Counted from the first letter of the stretch, positions 1-9,921 are shown. The stretch: 64,000 nucleotides of DNA from Rahnella inusitata (GCF_003263515.1 NZ_JYDE01000010.1:1-64000), one strand, 5' to 3'. Notes: generated from the sequence alone by a model not told the origin. Translations and numbers: made by a program.

Positions 1-47
1 GCAGGGGGAGGAGCAAACCACAATCAACTTTATGCGGCGAGAACATT

Positions 48-1616
48 ATGAGAATCCTCTTCAGGCCACTGCTTTTCCTGCTCTTTTGCCTTCCGTTACT
101 GGCGCAGGCCGGGGCGGCGAATGACTTTGCTGCCGCCAGCCGCAGCCAGCAAGCCACGTTGTTACAACAATGGGCGGCGGATCCACAGCCGGAAAGACTG
201 CCGCTGCTCGAGGCGCTGAAGCAGGAAAACGTCGTCATCGACCAATCCAGGCACGCATTCATACAAAACGGCGACCAGCTCACGCCGCTGGAAGGGGACG
301 CCAAACCGCAGGGCGACACCAAAAAAGTGTGGCTGAACAACCGGCTGCGCATTCTGATTGCCAACGCCCTTTCCGCCCACCGTTTAGTCAGTACCGACAG
401 CGCCGTGCGTTTGCAGGCGGCAAAATCCTTACAGCGCGATGCGCAGGCCGATCAGCTGCCGTTGCTGACCCGTCGTTTTGAGCTGGAAAAAGACAGCACG
501 GTGCATGACGCACTGGCCATCGCGCTGGCGAATTTACAGCTGGCGGACGCGGATCCGCAGGTGCGCCTGCACGCCGTCGAGCTGCTCGGCACCTCCGGCG
601 ATCCGGATACACAAGGCCGCCTGCAAAACCTGACCGATCCGAAAACCGAAGCCGACGCCACCGTGCGTGCCGCCGCTGCTGTCAGCCTGAAAGCGGTGCA
701 ACACCGCCTGCTGACAGGCGATCTGCTCGGGCAGGCGTTTACCGGTTTATCACTGGGCTCGATTCTGCTGCTCGCCGCGCTGGGGCTGGCGATCACCTAC
801 GGCCTGCTGGGCGTGATTAACATGGCGCACGGCGAGATGTTGATGCTCGGCTCGTATTCGACCTACATGGTGCAGTCGCTGTTTCAGCACTACGCGCCGG
901 GGTTGCTGGCGATTTATCCGCTGGTTGCGCTGCCGGTGGCGTTTTTCATCACTGCGGGCATCGGCATGGCGCTGGAGCGCACGGTGATCCGCCATTTGTA
1001 TGGCCGCCCGCTGGAAACGCTGCTGGCGACCTGGGGCATCAGCCTGATCCTTATCCAGGGCGTGCGCGTACTATTTGGCGCGCAAAACCTTGAGGTCGCT
1101 AACCCCGGCTGGCTCTCCGGCGGCATTCAGTTGCTGCCGAATCTGGTGCTGCCGTACAACCGCATCGCGGTGATCATTTTCGTCCTGCTGGTGCTCGCGC
1201 TGACCTGGCTGTTGCTCAATAAAACGCGCCTTGGCATGAACGTGCGCGCCGTGACACAAAACCGCGCGATGGCGGCCTGCTGCGGCGTGCCGACCGGCCG
1301 CGTCGATATGCTGGCGTTCGGTCTTGGTTCCGGCATCGCGGGCTTAGGCGGCGTGGCGCTCTCGCAGCTCGGCAACGTCGGCCCTGAACTCGGTCAGGGT
1401 TACATCATTGATTCCTTCCTTGTCGTGGTGCTCGGCGGCGTCGGGCAACTGGCGGGGACGGTGGTCGCGGCCTTTGGTCTGGGCATTGTGAACAAAATTC
1501 TTGAACCGGAAATCGGCGCAGTACTGGGGAAAATCCTGATCCTCGCGCTGATCATCCTGTTTATCCAGAAACGTCCACAGGGACTCTTCGCCTTCAAAGG
1601 CCGGGTGACTGACTGA
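48..1616 (+). CDS. urtB: Urea ABC transporter permease UrtB
   Basis: Inner-membrane permease of the UrtABCDE urea importer, a branched-chain amino acid type (LivH-like) ABC system. The 522-residue protein starts with a signal-like hydrophobic segment (about residues 1-24). A soluble, alanine-rich helical region of about 200 residues follows, then a LivH-type permease from about residue 225 with many membrane helices and a conserved run containing GLLGVINMAHGEM. The long N-terminal soluble region is typical of UrtB and separates it from plain LivH. The stop codon shares one base with the urtC start (TGATG), so translation is likely coupled. The substrate-binding gene urtA should lie just upstream of the window. 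No urease genes are in view, so urea as substrate rests on family resemblance. Confidence 0.93.
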   Translation: MRILFRPLLFLLFCLPLLAQAGAANDFAAASRSQQATLLQQWAADPQPERLPLLEALKQENVVIDQSRHAFIQNGDQLTPLEGDAKPQGDTKKVWLNNRLRILIANALSAHRLVSTDSAVRLQAAKSLQRDAQADQLPLLTRRFELEKDSTVHDALAIALANLQLADADPQVRLHAVELLGTSGDPDTQGRLQNLTDPKTEADATVRAAAAVSLKAVQHRLLTGDLLGQAFTGLSLGSILLLAALGLAITYGLLGVINMAHGEMLMLGSYSTYMVQSLFQHYAPGLLAIYPLVALPVAFFITAGIGMALERTVIRHLYGRPLETLLATWGISLILIQGVRVLFGAQNLEVANPGWLSGGIQLLPNLVLPYNRIAVIIFVLLVLALTWLLLNKTRLGMNVRAVTQNRAMAACCGVPTGRVDMLAFGLGSGIAGLGGVALSQLGNVGPELGQGYIIDSFLVVVLGGVGQLAGTVVAAFGLGIVNKILEPEIGAVLGKILILALIILFIQKRPQGLFAFKGRVTD

Positions 1617-2689
1617 TGAGCCAACCTTTAACGATAACCGGCGTACAAAAAGCGCCGAAGATTGCGATTTCCGTGGGCGCGGTGGTGTTAATCGCGCTTT
1701 GCGTCATGCCATTTCTGGCGCTGCTGCCGGCGGAGAATCCGCTTTCGATCTCCACGTACACCCTGACGCTGGTCGGTAAGATCCTGTGCTATGCGATCGT
1801 CGCGATCGCACTCGATCTGGTGTGGGGCTACGCCGGTTTGCTGTCACTCGGTCACGGGCTGTTTTTCGCTCTCGGTGGTTACGCGATGGGCATGTATCTG
1901 ATGCGTCAGGCGGCGGGCAGCGGCCTGCCGGATTTTATGTCCTTTCTCTCATGGACCGAGCTGCCGTGGTTCTGGGCAGGCACTCAGCATTTCGCGTGGG
2001 CGCTGTGCCTGATCGTGCTGGTGCCCGGCGCGCTGGCGTTTGTGTTCGGCTACTTTGCCTTTCGCTCGAAAATCAAAGGCGTCTATTTCTCTATCATGAC
2101 ACAGGCGCTGACCTACGCCGGAACGCTGCTGTTTTTCCGCAATGAAACGGGTTTTGGCGGTAATAACGGCTTCACCGGTTTCACCACCCTGCTCGGTTTT
2201 CAGGTCACCGCCACCGGCACTCGCGTCGGATTATTTTTGATGACCGTTTTCGTGCTGGTCGCCAGTCTGGCCCTCGGTTTTGCGCTGGCGCGCAGTAAAT
2301 ATGGACGTGTACTGACCGCCGTACGCGACGCAGAAAACCGGCTGATTTTCTGTGGCTACGATCCGAAAGGTTTCAAGCTGTTCGTCTGGACGGTGTCGGC
2401 CATGCTGTGCGGGCTGGCGGGCGCGCTTTACGTGCCGCAGGTCGGCATCATCAACCCGAGCGAAATGTCGCCAACCAACTCCATCGAAGCCGCCATCTGG
2501 GTGGCGCTCGGCGGGCGCGGCACGCTGATCGGCCCGATTCTCGGCGCTGGCATCGTCAACGGCGCGAAGAGCTGGTTCACCGTCGCCATCCCCGAATACT
2601 GGCAGTTTGTGCTCGGCGGCATGTTCATTGTGGTGACGCTGTTCCTGCCGCACGGCGTGATCGGCCTGTTGCGTAAGAGGAAATCCTGA
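1616..2689 (+). CDS. urtC: Urea ABC transporter permease UrtC
   Basis: Second permease of the urea importer, LivM-like, 357 residues. It is hydrophobic throughout, with a typical LivM segment containing YAGLLSLGHGLFFALGGYA (about residues 71-89) and ending LPHGVIGLLRKRKS. It overlaps urtB by one base and its stop overlaps the urtD start in the same way (TGATG), which marks a tightly coupled operon. UrtB and UrtC together should form the membrane channel energised by UrtD and UrtE. Confidence 0.93.
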   Translation: MSQPLTITGVQKAPKIAISVGAVVLIALCVMPFLALLPAENPLSISTYTLTLVGKILCYAIVAIALDLVWGYAGLLSLGHGLFFALGGYAMGMYLMRQAAGSGLPDFMSFLSWTELPWFWAGTQHFAWALCLIVLVPGALAFVFGYFAFRSKIKGVYFSIMTQALTYAGTLLFFRNETGFGGNNGFTGFTTLLGFQVTATGTRVGLFLMTVFVLVASLALGFALARSKYGRVLTAVRDAENRLIFCGYDPKGFKLFVWTVSAMLCGLAGALYVPQVGIINPSEMSPTNSIEAAIWVALGGRGTLIGPILGAGIVNGAKSWFTVAIPEYWQFVLGGMFIVVTLFLPHGVIGLLRKRKS

Positions 2690-3495
2690 TGAGCCCGATG
2701 ACCATGACCGAAGATCTGTTTACCCAGCCGCATCTGGCGGACAGGCACCGTGAACAGACCGACCCGATTTTGCAGCTGGAAAACATCAACGTCAGTTTTG
2801 ATGGTTTTAAGGCGCTGACTAACCTGTCGCTCAACATCGGCGTCGGCGAACTGCGCTGCGTAATCGGCCCGAACGGCGCAGGTAAAACCACGCTGATGGA
2901 TGTCATTACCGGCAAAACCAAACCGCAAAGCGGCCGGGTGTTTTACGATCAGCGCACCGATCTGACCAACCTCGATCCGGTGCGCATCGCGCAGTCCGGC
3001 ATTGGCCGCAAATTCCAGAAGCCGACGGTCTTCGAAGCGCTGACCGTATTCGAAAATCTGGAGATCGCGCAGAAAACCAATAAATCAGTTTGGGCGTGCC
3101 TGCGCGCCAAAATGAACAGCGAACAGCGCGACCGCATCGATGAAATGCTCGGCACGCTGCGGCTGACCACGGAACGTCATCGTCCGGCGGGTTTGCTGTC
3201 GCACGGCCAGAAACAGTTTCTGGAGATCGGCATGCTGCTGGTGCAGGAACCGCATTTGCTGCTGCTCGACGAACCGGCTGCGGGCATGACCGACGCCGAA
3301 ACCGAATACACCGCCGAGCTATTTAAACAGCTGGCGGGCAAACATTCGCTGATGGTGGTCGAGCACGACATGGGCTTTGTGGAAAGCATCGCCGACCACG
3401 TCACCGTGCTGCATCAGGGGCAGGTGCTGGCGGAAGGCTCGCTGAAACAAGTGCAGGCCAACGAGCAGGTTATCGACGTTTATTTAGGACGCTGA
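2689..3495 (+). CDS. urtD: Urea ABC transporter ATP-binding protein UrtD
   Basis: Cytoplasmic ATPase of the urea importer, LivG-like, 268 residues. The Walker A motif GPNGAGKTT is at residues 60-68. The signature is degenerate (LSHGQKQ rather than LSGGQ), as is common in LivG/UrtD proteins. The Walker B segment LLLLDEPAAGM and the switch histidine in VVEHDMGFV follow. An extra N-terminal stretch of about 27 residues precedes the ABC core. It lies between urtC and urtE in one operon, 10 bp before urtE. Confidence 0.93.
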   Translation: MSPMTMTEDLFTQPHLADRHREQTDPILQLENINVSFDGFKALTNLSLNIGVGELRCVIGPNGAGKTTLMDVITGKTKPQSGRVFYDQRTDLTNLDPVRIAQSGIGRKFQKPTVFEALTVFENLEIAQKTNKSVWACLRAKMNSEQRDRIDEMLGTLRLTTERHRPAGLLSHGQKQFLEIGMLLVQEPHLLLLDEPAAGMTDAETEYTAELFKQLAGKHSLMVVEHDMGFVESIADHVTVLHQGQVLAEGSLKQVQANEQVIDVYLGR

Positions 3496-3505
3496 GGAAA
3501 GAGTT

Positions 3506-4204
3506 ATGTTGCAAGTCAATGAACTGAATCAGTTTTACGGCGGCAGCCACATTCTGCGCGGACTTTCGTTTGAGGCGAAAATCGGCGAAGTCACCTGCCT
3601 GCTCGGGCGCAACGGCGTGGGCAAAACCACGCTGCTCAAATGCCTGATGGGGCTGATCCCGGCGAAATCCGGCACTATCAGCTGGCAGGATCAGGTGATC
3701 AACAGTCGCAAACCGCATCAGCGTGTGCAGGCGGGCATCGCCTATGTCCCGCAGGGTCGCGAAATTTTTCCGCGCCTGACCGTAGAAGAAAACCTGCTGA
3801 TGGGGCTGTCGCGCTTTTCAGGCAGCGATGCGAAACAAGTACCGGACGAAATCTACCATTTGTTCCCGATCCTGCTGGAAATGAAGCATCGCCGCGGCGG
3901 TGATCTGTCCGGCGGCCAGCAGCAACAGCTGGCGATTGGCCGGGCGCTGGCCTGCAAACCCAGCCTGCTGATCCTCGACGAACCCACCGAAGGCATTCAG
4001 CCGTCAGTTATCAAAGAGATCGGCGCGGTTATCAAACAACTGGCCGCCAAAGGCGATATGGCGATCCTGCTGGTCGAGCAATTCTACGACTTCGCTGCCG
4101 ATCTGGCCGACAGCTACCTGGTGATGTCACGCGGGAGCATCGTCAAACGCGGACGCGGGGAAGACATGGAAGCAGAAAATGTGCGGGGGCTGGTGGCGAT
4201 TTAG
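3506..4204 (+). CDS. urtE: Urea ABC transporter ATP-binding protein UrtE
   Basis: Second ATPase of the urea importer, LivF-like, 232 residues. Walker A GRNGVGKTT is at residues 34-42, the canonical signature LSGGQQQQLAIGRAL near residue 133, and Walker B LLILDEPTEGIQP near residue 154. UrtE usually pairs with UrtD as a heterodimer. A GAGGAAAGAG ribosome-binding stretch stands just before the ATG. It is the last gene of the urt operon; the next gene starts 90 bp later. Confidence 0.93.
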   Translation: MLQVNELNQFYGGSHILRGLSFEAKIGEVTCLLGRNGVGKTTLLKCLMGLIPAKSGTISWQDQVINSRKPHQRVQAGIAYVPQGREIFPRLTVEENLLMGLSRFSGSDAKQVPDEIYHLFPILLEMKHRRGGDLSGGQQQQLAIGRALACKPSLLILDEPTEGIQPSVIKEIGAVIKQLAAKGDMAILLVEQFYDFAADLADSYLVMSRGSIVKRGRGEDMEAENVRGLVAI

Positions 4205-4294
4205 CGCCGAACGACGTTTAACAAGACAACCATTAACTTTTCAGACACATTTGGGGCAGTTTTTCTCAAACATGCTGAAAAGGACACGCGCAGT

Positions 4295-4675
4295 ATGAAA
4301 ATCAAAAGTCAGGAAGCGCTGGTGCGTCAGCGCAAACGCTGGATAAAGCTCGCATTACTGCTGGCGGTCATTGCCGGGTGTTATTTGTGGTGGAAGCAGG
4401 GAAAACTGATTTCAGAAACCTGGAGCCCCAACAAGCAATATGTGGTGCGCGAATACCGGACGTTCGAGTTTATTCCGCGCATAGCCATGCCGGGCGATGG
4501 CGGCCACTATTCCGGTTATATGCGTGTGTACAACCGCGACGGTAAAAAGTTCTACGAAGAGTATTCCGACCTGCTCGACTTTATTGAAGGGCCGTTCTGG
4601 GCAAAAGAAGGCGTGTACTGGATGGGCAATGATAATCAGGATATTGTGAGACTACCGACTTCACCGGTGGATTGA
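4295..4675 (+). CDS. Small membrane-anchored protein of unknown function
   Basis: A 126-residue protein I do not recognise by name. A basic N-terminus (KIKSQEALVRQRKRWIK) precedes one hydrophobic helix (about residues 18-33, ALLLAVIAGCYLWW). A soluble domain rich in aromatic and charged residues follows, containing SPNKQYVVREYRTFEFIPRI and YSGYMRVYNRDGKKFYEEY. This looks like a type II inner-membrane protein with a periplasmic domain. It starts 90 bp after urtE, is preceded by AAAAGGACACGC as a ribosome-binding site, and is followed by an intrinsic terminator, so it may be transcribed with urt or on its own. Confidence 0.6.
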   Translation: MKIKSQEALVRQRKRWIKLALLLAVIAGCYLWWKQGKLISETWSPNKQYVVREYRTFEFIPRIAMPGDGGHYSGYMRVYNRDGKKFYEEYSDLLDFIEGPFWAKEGVYWMGNDNQDIVRLPTSPVD

Positions 4676-4690
4676 CGTTTTTAAGAAACA

Positions 4691-4727
4691 AAAAAGCCGC
4701 GACACTGCGCGGCTTTTGTCTTTTTCT
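4691..4727. terminator. Intrinsic terminator, possibly bidirectional
   Basis: AAAAGCCGCG at 4692-4701 pairs with CGCGGCTTTT at 4708-4717 around a 6-nt loop, followed by a T-rich tract (GTCTTTTTC). An A tract on the 5' side gives a U tract on the other strand. It lies between a plus-strand gene ending at 4675 and a minus-strand gene ending at 4748, so it can serve both. Confidence 0.8.
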
Positions 4728-4747
4728 TCAGGCGTAATGGAAAACCA

Positions 4748-4996
4748 TTAGCTCCTGATTTTGCGGTAGATAAACAGAACCACAATCGCACCGATCACCG
4801 CGACAACGAAGCTGCCGAAGTTGAAACCGTCTACGCGGCCAAAGCCGAAGAACGTACTGATGTAACCACCCACTACAGCACCGACAACACCCAGTACTAT
4901 AGTCAGAATAAAACCACCGCCATCTTTGCCCGGCATGATCCACTTAGCCAGAATACCTGCAATAAGACCAAAGATGATCCAGGATAAAATTCCCAT
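4748..4996 (-). CDS. GlsB/YeaQ/YmgE family stress-associated membrane protein
   Basis: An 82-residue, glycine-rich, very hydrophobic protein of the transglycosylase-associated (GlsB/YeaQ/YmgE) family. It opens with MGILSWIIFGLIAGILAKWIM and contains the family's GGGF and GAVVGGY glycine motifs, with three predicted membrane helices. Family members are often induced in stationary phase or osmotic stress, but their biochemical role is not known. The ribosome-binding site GGAGGAGTCG on the minus strand supports this start. Confidence 0.88.
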   Translation of the reverse strand: MGILSWIIFGLIAGILAKWIMPGKDGGGFILTIVLGVVGAVVGGYISTFFGFGRVDGFNFGSFVVAVIGAIVVLFIYRKIRS

Positions 4997-5412
4997 TTTC
5001 GACTCCTCCGAATAAATTTCCGTTACCGTGAATATTGTTCAGCCAAGTCGGCCAAACAAAAGCAGAACCTTTTAGATACTGCCGTCTGGGTGGCAGGTTT
5101 ATTTTCATGCCCCACGCACAACCCGTTTCTGATACTACCCTGCAAGCGTAGCACCGAATCCACAAACCCGCCAAAAATCAGCAGGAAGGAGAAAATAGCA
5201 GCAAAGAGTGATGTTATTTAAGGCTGCGTCAACATTACCGGGGTTTCGTCAGGTACCTGCACAGGGACGTAAAATTGCGTAAAAAGTAGGCCAAATATTT
5301 TGAATGACTTACTCAAATCAATCCGTTTTTCATCTGCCCGTATCAGGCCTATTATGCATCCATCGAAAGGCAACCACCTTTCACTCATACAAACCTGAAT
5401 GGAATACTTATC
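4997..5412. other. Intergenic region, 416 bp, with one candidate promoter
   Basis: Divergent region between the YeaQ-like gene (minus) and the YdgH/BhsA-type gene (plus). No coding potential was recognised. A candidate plus-strand sigma-70 promoter is at 5327-5355: TTTTCA, a 17-bp spacer, then TATTAT. I could not place the minus-strand promoter. Confidence 0.5.
5327..5355 (+). promoter_or_regulatory. Candidate sigma-70 promoter for the BhsA-like gene
   Basis: A -35-like TTTTCA (5327-5332) and a -10-like TATTAT (5350-5355) are 17 bp apart. The spacing is ideal and the start codon lies 57 bp downstream. The call rests on consensus matching only. Confidence 0.45.
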
Positions 5413-5670
5413 ATGAAAAACGTCAAAATTTTTGCTGTAGCTGCCACCCTCTCCCTGATTTCTTTCGGTAGCTTCGCGGCTCAGCAGGTTAATCAGCCTT
5501 CAAATGACATGCAGAAAATCGGTGTTATCTCCGCCGCCAACTCCACCACCCTGAGTGGCCTGGAAGCGAAACTGTCACAGCAGGCGAAAAACGCCGGTGC
5601 GTCTTCTTACCGCATCATCTCCGTGACCGGTAACAACAAACTGCACGCAGACGCTGAAATCTACAAATAA
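5413..5670 (+). CDS. YdgH/BhsA/McbA-like small exported protein (DUF1471)
   Basis: An 85-residue exported protein. It has a signal peptide MKNVKIFAVAATLSLISFGSFA (residues 1-22, cleavage near FAA-QQ), followed by a DUF1471-type domain of about 60 residues. That domain carries the family pattern of a KIGVISA strand, a helix (LSGLEAKLSQQAKNAGA) and SYRIISVTGNNKLHADAEIYK at the end. E. coli BhsA and McbA belong to this family and affect stress resistance and biofilm. Which paralogue this is cannot be told from sequence alone. It is a single-gene unit followed at once by a strong terminator. Confidence 0.85.
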   Translation: MKNVKIFAVAATLSLISFGSFAAQQVNQPSNDMQKIGVISAANSTTLSGLEAKLSQQAKNAGASSYRIISVTGNNKLHADAEIYK

Positions 5671-5698
5671 TCGTCACCCCGATAAAAACTGCTGAAAA

Positions 5699-5732
5699 GC
5701 CTGTGGAAGCTCATCTTCCACAGGCTTTTTTT
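5699..5732 (+). terminator. Intrinsic terminator after the BhsA-like gene
   Basis: A perfect 11-bp stem, GCCTGTGGAAG (5699-5709) with CTTCCACAGGC (5715-5725), has a 5-nt loop and is followed by seven T. It lies 28 bp after the stop codon. Confidence 0.92.
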
Positions 5733-5829
5733 GGTTCCCCCGTCACCACTTTAAGATTTTCTTTATCTGCACATTGCATCTTCCCTGTCAGGTTCACTAT
5801 TCTGGTTTTTTCGCTCATCAGGAAAAGTC

Positions 5830-6465
5830 ATGACCGTCACCGAATCTCTGCTTTCTTACGCGCTGGCTGCTGGCATCTTGACGCTCACGCCCGGCCTCGA
5901 CACCGCGCTGGTTCTGCGTACCGCGGCCAGTCAGGGCAGCAAAAAAGCGCTCTTGTCGGCATTTGGCATCAGCACCGGCTGTCTGGTGTGGGGCGCGATG
6001 GTGGCTCTCGGGCTCGGTGCGGTTCTTGCCGCCTCCGAAATCGCCTTTACGGTACTGAAATGGATTGGGGCAGCGTATCTGTGTTGGCTCGGCCTGCAAA
6101 TGCTGTTGAAACCGCGCAGCGAAATGAATATGGCCGCACCGGAAAGTGGGAAAAAAGCCCTGCGCATCGGCAATTCGCCCTTCGTGCGGGGGTTATTTGG
6201 CAATGTGCTAAACCCGAAAGTCGGCGTGTTTTACGTTTCCTTCCTGCCGCAGTTTGTCGCGACCGGTTATCCGGTCGGCCCCTATATTTTTGGCCTGGCC
6301 GCCATGCATGCTGTTATCGGCACGTTATGGTCTGTCACAATGATTTGTGCCACACGTCCGCTTTCCCGTTGGTTGCGCCGTCCGACGGTCGTCAGAACGC
6401 TGGATCGTTTGACCGGCACTGTTTTTATCGCTTTTGCAGTCCGACTCGCTACATCAAAACGCTAA
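5830..6465 (+). CDS. LysE/RhtB family amino-acid exporter
   Basis: A 211-residue inner-membrane protein of the LysE/RhtB superfamily, which exports amino acids or related small molecules. The family N-terminus is LTPGLDTALVLRTAASQG, in place of the usual TPGPNxxLV. About six hydrophobic segments follow, with NPKVGVFYVSFLPQF in the middle matching the conserved NPK..LFF segment. The start has a good ribosome-binding site (AGGAAAAG). Substrate unknown. It is followed 15 bp later by a GNAT acetyltransferase, probably co-transcribed. Confidence 0.87.
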   Translation: MTVTESLLSYALAAGILTLTPGLDTALVLRTAASQGSKKALLSAFGISTGCLVWGAMVALGLGAVLAASEIAFTVLKWIGAAYLCWLGLQMLLKPRSEMNMAAPESGKKALRIGNSPFVRGLFGNVLNPKVGVFYVSFLPQFVATGYPVGPYIFGLAAMHAVIGTLWSVTMICATRPLSRWLRRPTVVRTLDRLTGTVFIAFAVRLATSKR

Positions 6466-6480
6466 AAAAGGAATCCTGTC

Positions 6481-6924
6481 ATGAAGACCCGTCTCACCCA
6501 TGCGCCCACCCCCGAAGACCTCGAAGAGATCAAAAGCGGTCTGCGCCGTTTCAACAGCAACTTTATACCTAAGCCGACATTCCGTGAGTTAGGGGTGTTT
6601 GTAGAGGATGAACATGGCAAGAAGCAGGCCGGGATTGTGGCTGAAACTGTCGGAAACTGGATGTACATTCAGATGCTGTGGGTTGATGAGTCGCTGCGCG
6701 GGAAAGATGTCGGCACGCAGCTGATTACCGAAGCGGAAGAAGAAGCCAAAGCGCGTGGCTGCCGTTACGCGCTGGTCGATACCTTCAGTTTTCAGGCGCG
6801 CCCGTTCTATGAACGCATGGGATACAACATGCAGATGGCGCTGGAAGATTACATCGCGGACTCCCGCGCGCCGCAAGAGGCGCCTTCCACCCATACGCGC
6901 TTTTTCCTGACCAAATCCTTGTAA
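6481..6924 (+). CDS. GNAT family N-acetyltransferase
   Basis: A 147-residue cytoplasmic acetyltransferase. The acetyl-CoA binding region is MLWVDESLRGKDVGTQLI (around residue 70), matching the GNAT R-x-x-G-x-G/A pattern. The C-terminal motif YALVDTFSFQARPFYERMGY is typical of GNAT motif B. AAAGGA stands 9 bp before the ATG. It sits 15 bp after the LysE-family exporter, so the two may act on the same small molecule, but this is inference. Confidence 0.82.
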   Translation: MKTRLTHAPTPEDLEEIKSGLRRFNSNFIPKPTFRELGVFVEDEHGKKQAGIVAETVGNWMYIQMLWVDESLRGKDVGTQLITEAEEEAKARGCRYALVDTFSFQARPFYERMGYNMQMALEDYIADSRAPQEAPSTHTRFFLTKSL

Positions 6925-6969
6925 TCCGCTTTCGCGCAGTCAGTTTTTCGACTTACTGCGCGCTTCATT

Positions 6970-7710
<741 letters not shown>

Positions 7711-7713
7711 TCA

Positions 7714-9717
7714 CTATTTCAACCGGAACACCTGCACAATGTCGTTGAGGCGGCGTGCCTGATCTTCCAGCGACGCGGAGGCGGCAGAGGCCTGCTGCAC
7801 CAGCGCGGAGTTTTGCTGGGTGACACCGTCCATCTCATGGACCGCCTGCGTGACCTGGCTGATACCACGTGACTGCTCGTCGGACGCCGAAACGATTTCA
7901 CTCATGATGTCGCGCACGTCGGTGATCGCTTTCATGATCTCTTTCATCGTCTCACCGGCATTTTTCACCAGTCCGACACCGTGATCGACGCGCGAGGTCG
8001 ATTCCGCAATCAGGGCGGAAATCTCTTTTACCGCGTCGGCGCTGCGCTGCGCCAGGCTTCGTACTTCCGAAGCGACTACCGCAAATCCGCGCCCCTGCTC
8101 GCCCGCACGGGCAGCTTCCACCGCCGCGTTCAGCGCCAGAATATTGGTCTGAAACGCGATGCCATTGATGACTGACGTGATATCAGAAATTCGGCGCGAA
8201 CTGTCATCAATCTCGCCCATAATGCCGACAACGTCGGACATAATGCTGTTCCCTTTTCCGGCAATCGTGGTGGCATTTTCGGTCAGTTCGGTAGCAATGT
8301 GCGCGTTGTCCGCGTTTTGTTTAACCGTCGCGGTCAGCTGTTCCATGCTGGCGGCAGTTTCTTCCAGCGCGGCGGCCTGCTGCTCGGTTCGCGAAGCCAG
8401 GTCGATATTCCCCGCTGCAATCTGCGACGCACCGCTGCCGACGGCGTGGCTGGTGGAAATAATGTCAGTCACCACGTGCCGCAGCTGCGCCTGCATAGTT
8501 TGCAGCGCGAAGAAGATGCTGGTGCGGTCATTTTTCTGCGTCACGATGGGATGCGTTAAATCGCCGTCGGCCACCGTCAGCGCGATTTTCGCGGCGTCTG
8601 CCGGTTCACCGCCGACCGGGCGCAGCACTTTGCGGGTGAAAATAATGCTCAGTACGGCGAAAACCACCACGATGCTCAACACCATCAGGACCAGCGCGGA
8701 ATAGAGCTGCCGCGTGCTCTCTTTCATCACCGCGTTGACCGGCGCCACAATACCCAGCATCCACGGCGTGCCGGTATTGCCAATCTGAATCGGCACAAAT
8801 TCGGCGAAGGCTTTTTCGCCCAGTATGGGATCCTGCTGCTCACTACTAAAAAATGTGCCGATCTGAATGCTTTTCAGCAACGGCGCATCGTTCTCCAGCT
8901 TTTGCGTCACCTGATCTTTTTTCGGTGAAGAGATGTAATTACCGGACTGTGAAAACAGCATCGCATAACCGGTGCCCTGATACGGCTTAATGCCGTTGAC
9001 CATGCTCTGCAAGGTTTGCAGCGAGAAATCCGCCGTGACCGATCCGAGGAATTTACCCTCGACGATGATCGGCACCGCAATCGACGTCAGCAGCGTATTG
9101 ACGCCGTTGTACGGATAGCTGTAAGGCTCGAGGATCACTTCCTTTTTCAGCTTACGCGGCAACAGGTAATAATCGCCGCTGCCCGGCGTTTCGTAATCAG
9201 TCAGATTGTGCAGCACGATGTTTCCGCTGGTGTCACGGTCAACGTAGCGGACATAGCGGCCGTCCGGATCCTGCCCCGGCTGCGCGGCTAACTCGTCATC
9301 TTTGCCATCGAATGCATCCGGCTCCCACGCCAGTGACATCGAAAGAAAATCCGGGTGATTTTTGAGGGCGTTTTGCAACAACGTATCGGCCAGTTTGCGG
9401 TCGGCATGTCCGGCTTCGCGCAGGCTCAGCATGCTCTGCCCCAGATCGCGGGCGGCATAGAGTGCAGTATCGAGTTTTTGACGGGCAAGATAGCCGTCTG
9501 TGTTAGCAGTCTGCTGGAGATAACGGCGGGCGATTTCACGCTGCTGATTGGCGGACTGCCAGCTCAGCAAACCGACCGTAATGATGTAACCCAGACTGAT
9601 CGTCAGCAGCCCGACAATCAGCATCAGCGTGCGGGTGCGCATCGCCTTCTTTTGCTGTGTTTTGTGTTTCTTTGGCGCAGCCGTGGCCGCAGGTGAGAAC
9701 GCCTGAATCTGACTCAT
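7714..9717 (-). CDS. Methyl-accepting chemotaxis protein with a dCache-type sensor
   Basis: A 667-residue chemoreceptor. It has a TM helix near residues 27-52, a periplasmic region of about 290 residues with dCache features ([34 protein letters not shown]), a second TM helix, a HAMP domain and a cytoplasmic signalling hairpin. The hairpin tip reads [20 protein letters not shown]. The C-terminus ends DIVQVFRLK and lacks the NWETF pentapeptide that tethers CheR/CheB, unlike the second receptor at 30785. I chose ATG at 9717, preceded by GGGGAG. The frame extends to a TTG at 9738 with no better ribosome-binding site. A sigma-28 promoter lies upstream. Ligand unknown; many dCache receptors bind amino acids. 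Confidence 0.9.
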   Translation of the reverse strand: MSQIQAFSPAATAAPKKHKTQQKKAMRTRTLMLIVGLLTISLGYIITVGLLSWQSANQQREIARRYLQQTANTDGYLARQKLDTALYAARDLGQSMLSLREAGHADRKLADTLLQNALKNHPDFLSMSLAWEPDAFDGKDDELAAQPGQDPDGRYVRYVDRDTSGNIVLHNLTDYETPGSGDYYLLPRKLKKEVILEPYSYPYNGVNTLLTSIAVPIIVEGKFLGSVTADFSLQTLQSMVNGIKPYQGTGYAMLFSQSGNYISSPKKDQVTQKLENDAPLLKSIQIGTFFSSEQQDPILGEKAFAEFVPIQIGNTGTPWMLGIVAPVNAVMKESTRQLYSALVLMVLSIVVVFAVLSIIFTRKVLRPVGGEPADAAKIALTVADGDLTHPIVTQKNDRTSIFFALQTMQAQLRHVVTDIISTSHAVGSGASQIAAGNIDLASRTEQQAAALEETAASMEQLTATVKQNADNAHIATELTENATTIAGKGNSIMSDVVGIMGEIDDSSRRISDITSVINGIAFQTNILALNAAVEAARAGEQGRGFAVVASEVRSLAQRSADAVKEISALIAESTSRVDHGVGLVKNAGETMKEIMKAITDVRDIMSEIVSASDEQSRGISQVTQAVHEMDGVTQQNSALVQQASAASASLEDQARRLNDIVQVFRLK

Positions 9718-9828
9718 AAAACTCCCCGGAACAGTCAACGTGCTGTGAAAAACTCACTGTAGAAAATGGGTTATCTGTCCCTGATACAGGTCCTCTGTGG
9801 ATGAGCAGGAATTCCGTTGTCGTCTGAA

Positions 9829-9855
9829 TTATCGGCAATGACTGGAGATGCTTTA
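9829..9855 (-). promoter_or_regulatory. Flagellar sigma-28 (FliA) promoter for the first chemoreceptor
   Basis: Read on the minus strand: TAAAGCAT, 11 bp, GCCGATAA. The -10 element is a perfect match to the FliA consensus and the -35 element (TAAAGTTT consensus) differs at two positions. It sits 112 bp upstream of the chemoreceptor start, so the gene should be expressed with the flagellar class 3 genes. Confidence 0.87.
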
Positions 9856-9892
9856 GCCAAAACGGTAAAAATCCACCCCGAAAAGATAAACG

Positions 9893-9921
9893 TTCGCATC
9901 CTGCCCACGTCTCCCTATACT
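9893..9921 (+). promoter_or_regulatory. Candidate sigma-70 promoter for the 178-residue exported protein
   Basis: TTCGCA (9893-9898), a 17-bp spacer and TATACT (9916-9921), 42 bp before the ATG at 9963. The -10 element is good and the -35 element weak. Confidence 0.45.

Noticed and set aside
5703-6572. Open frame of 289 codons starting in the terminator after the BhsA-like gene
   Set aside because: Out of frame with the evident LysE-family exporter at 5830-6465 and starts inside a terminator stem.
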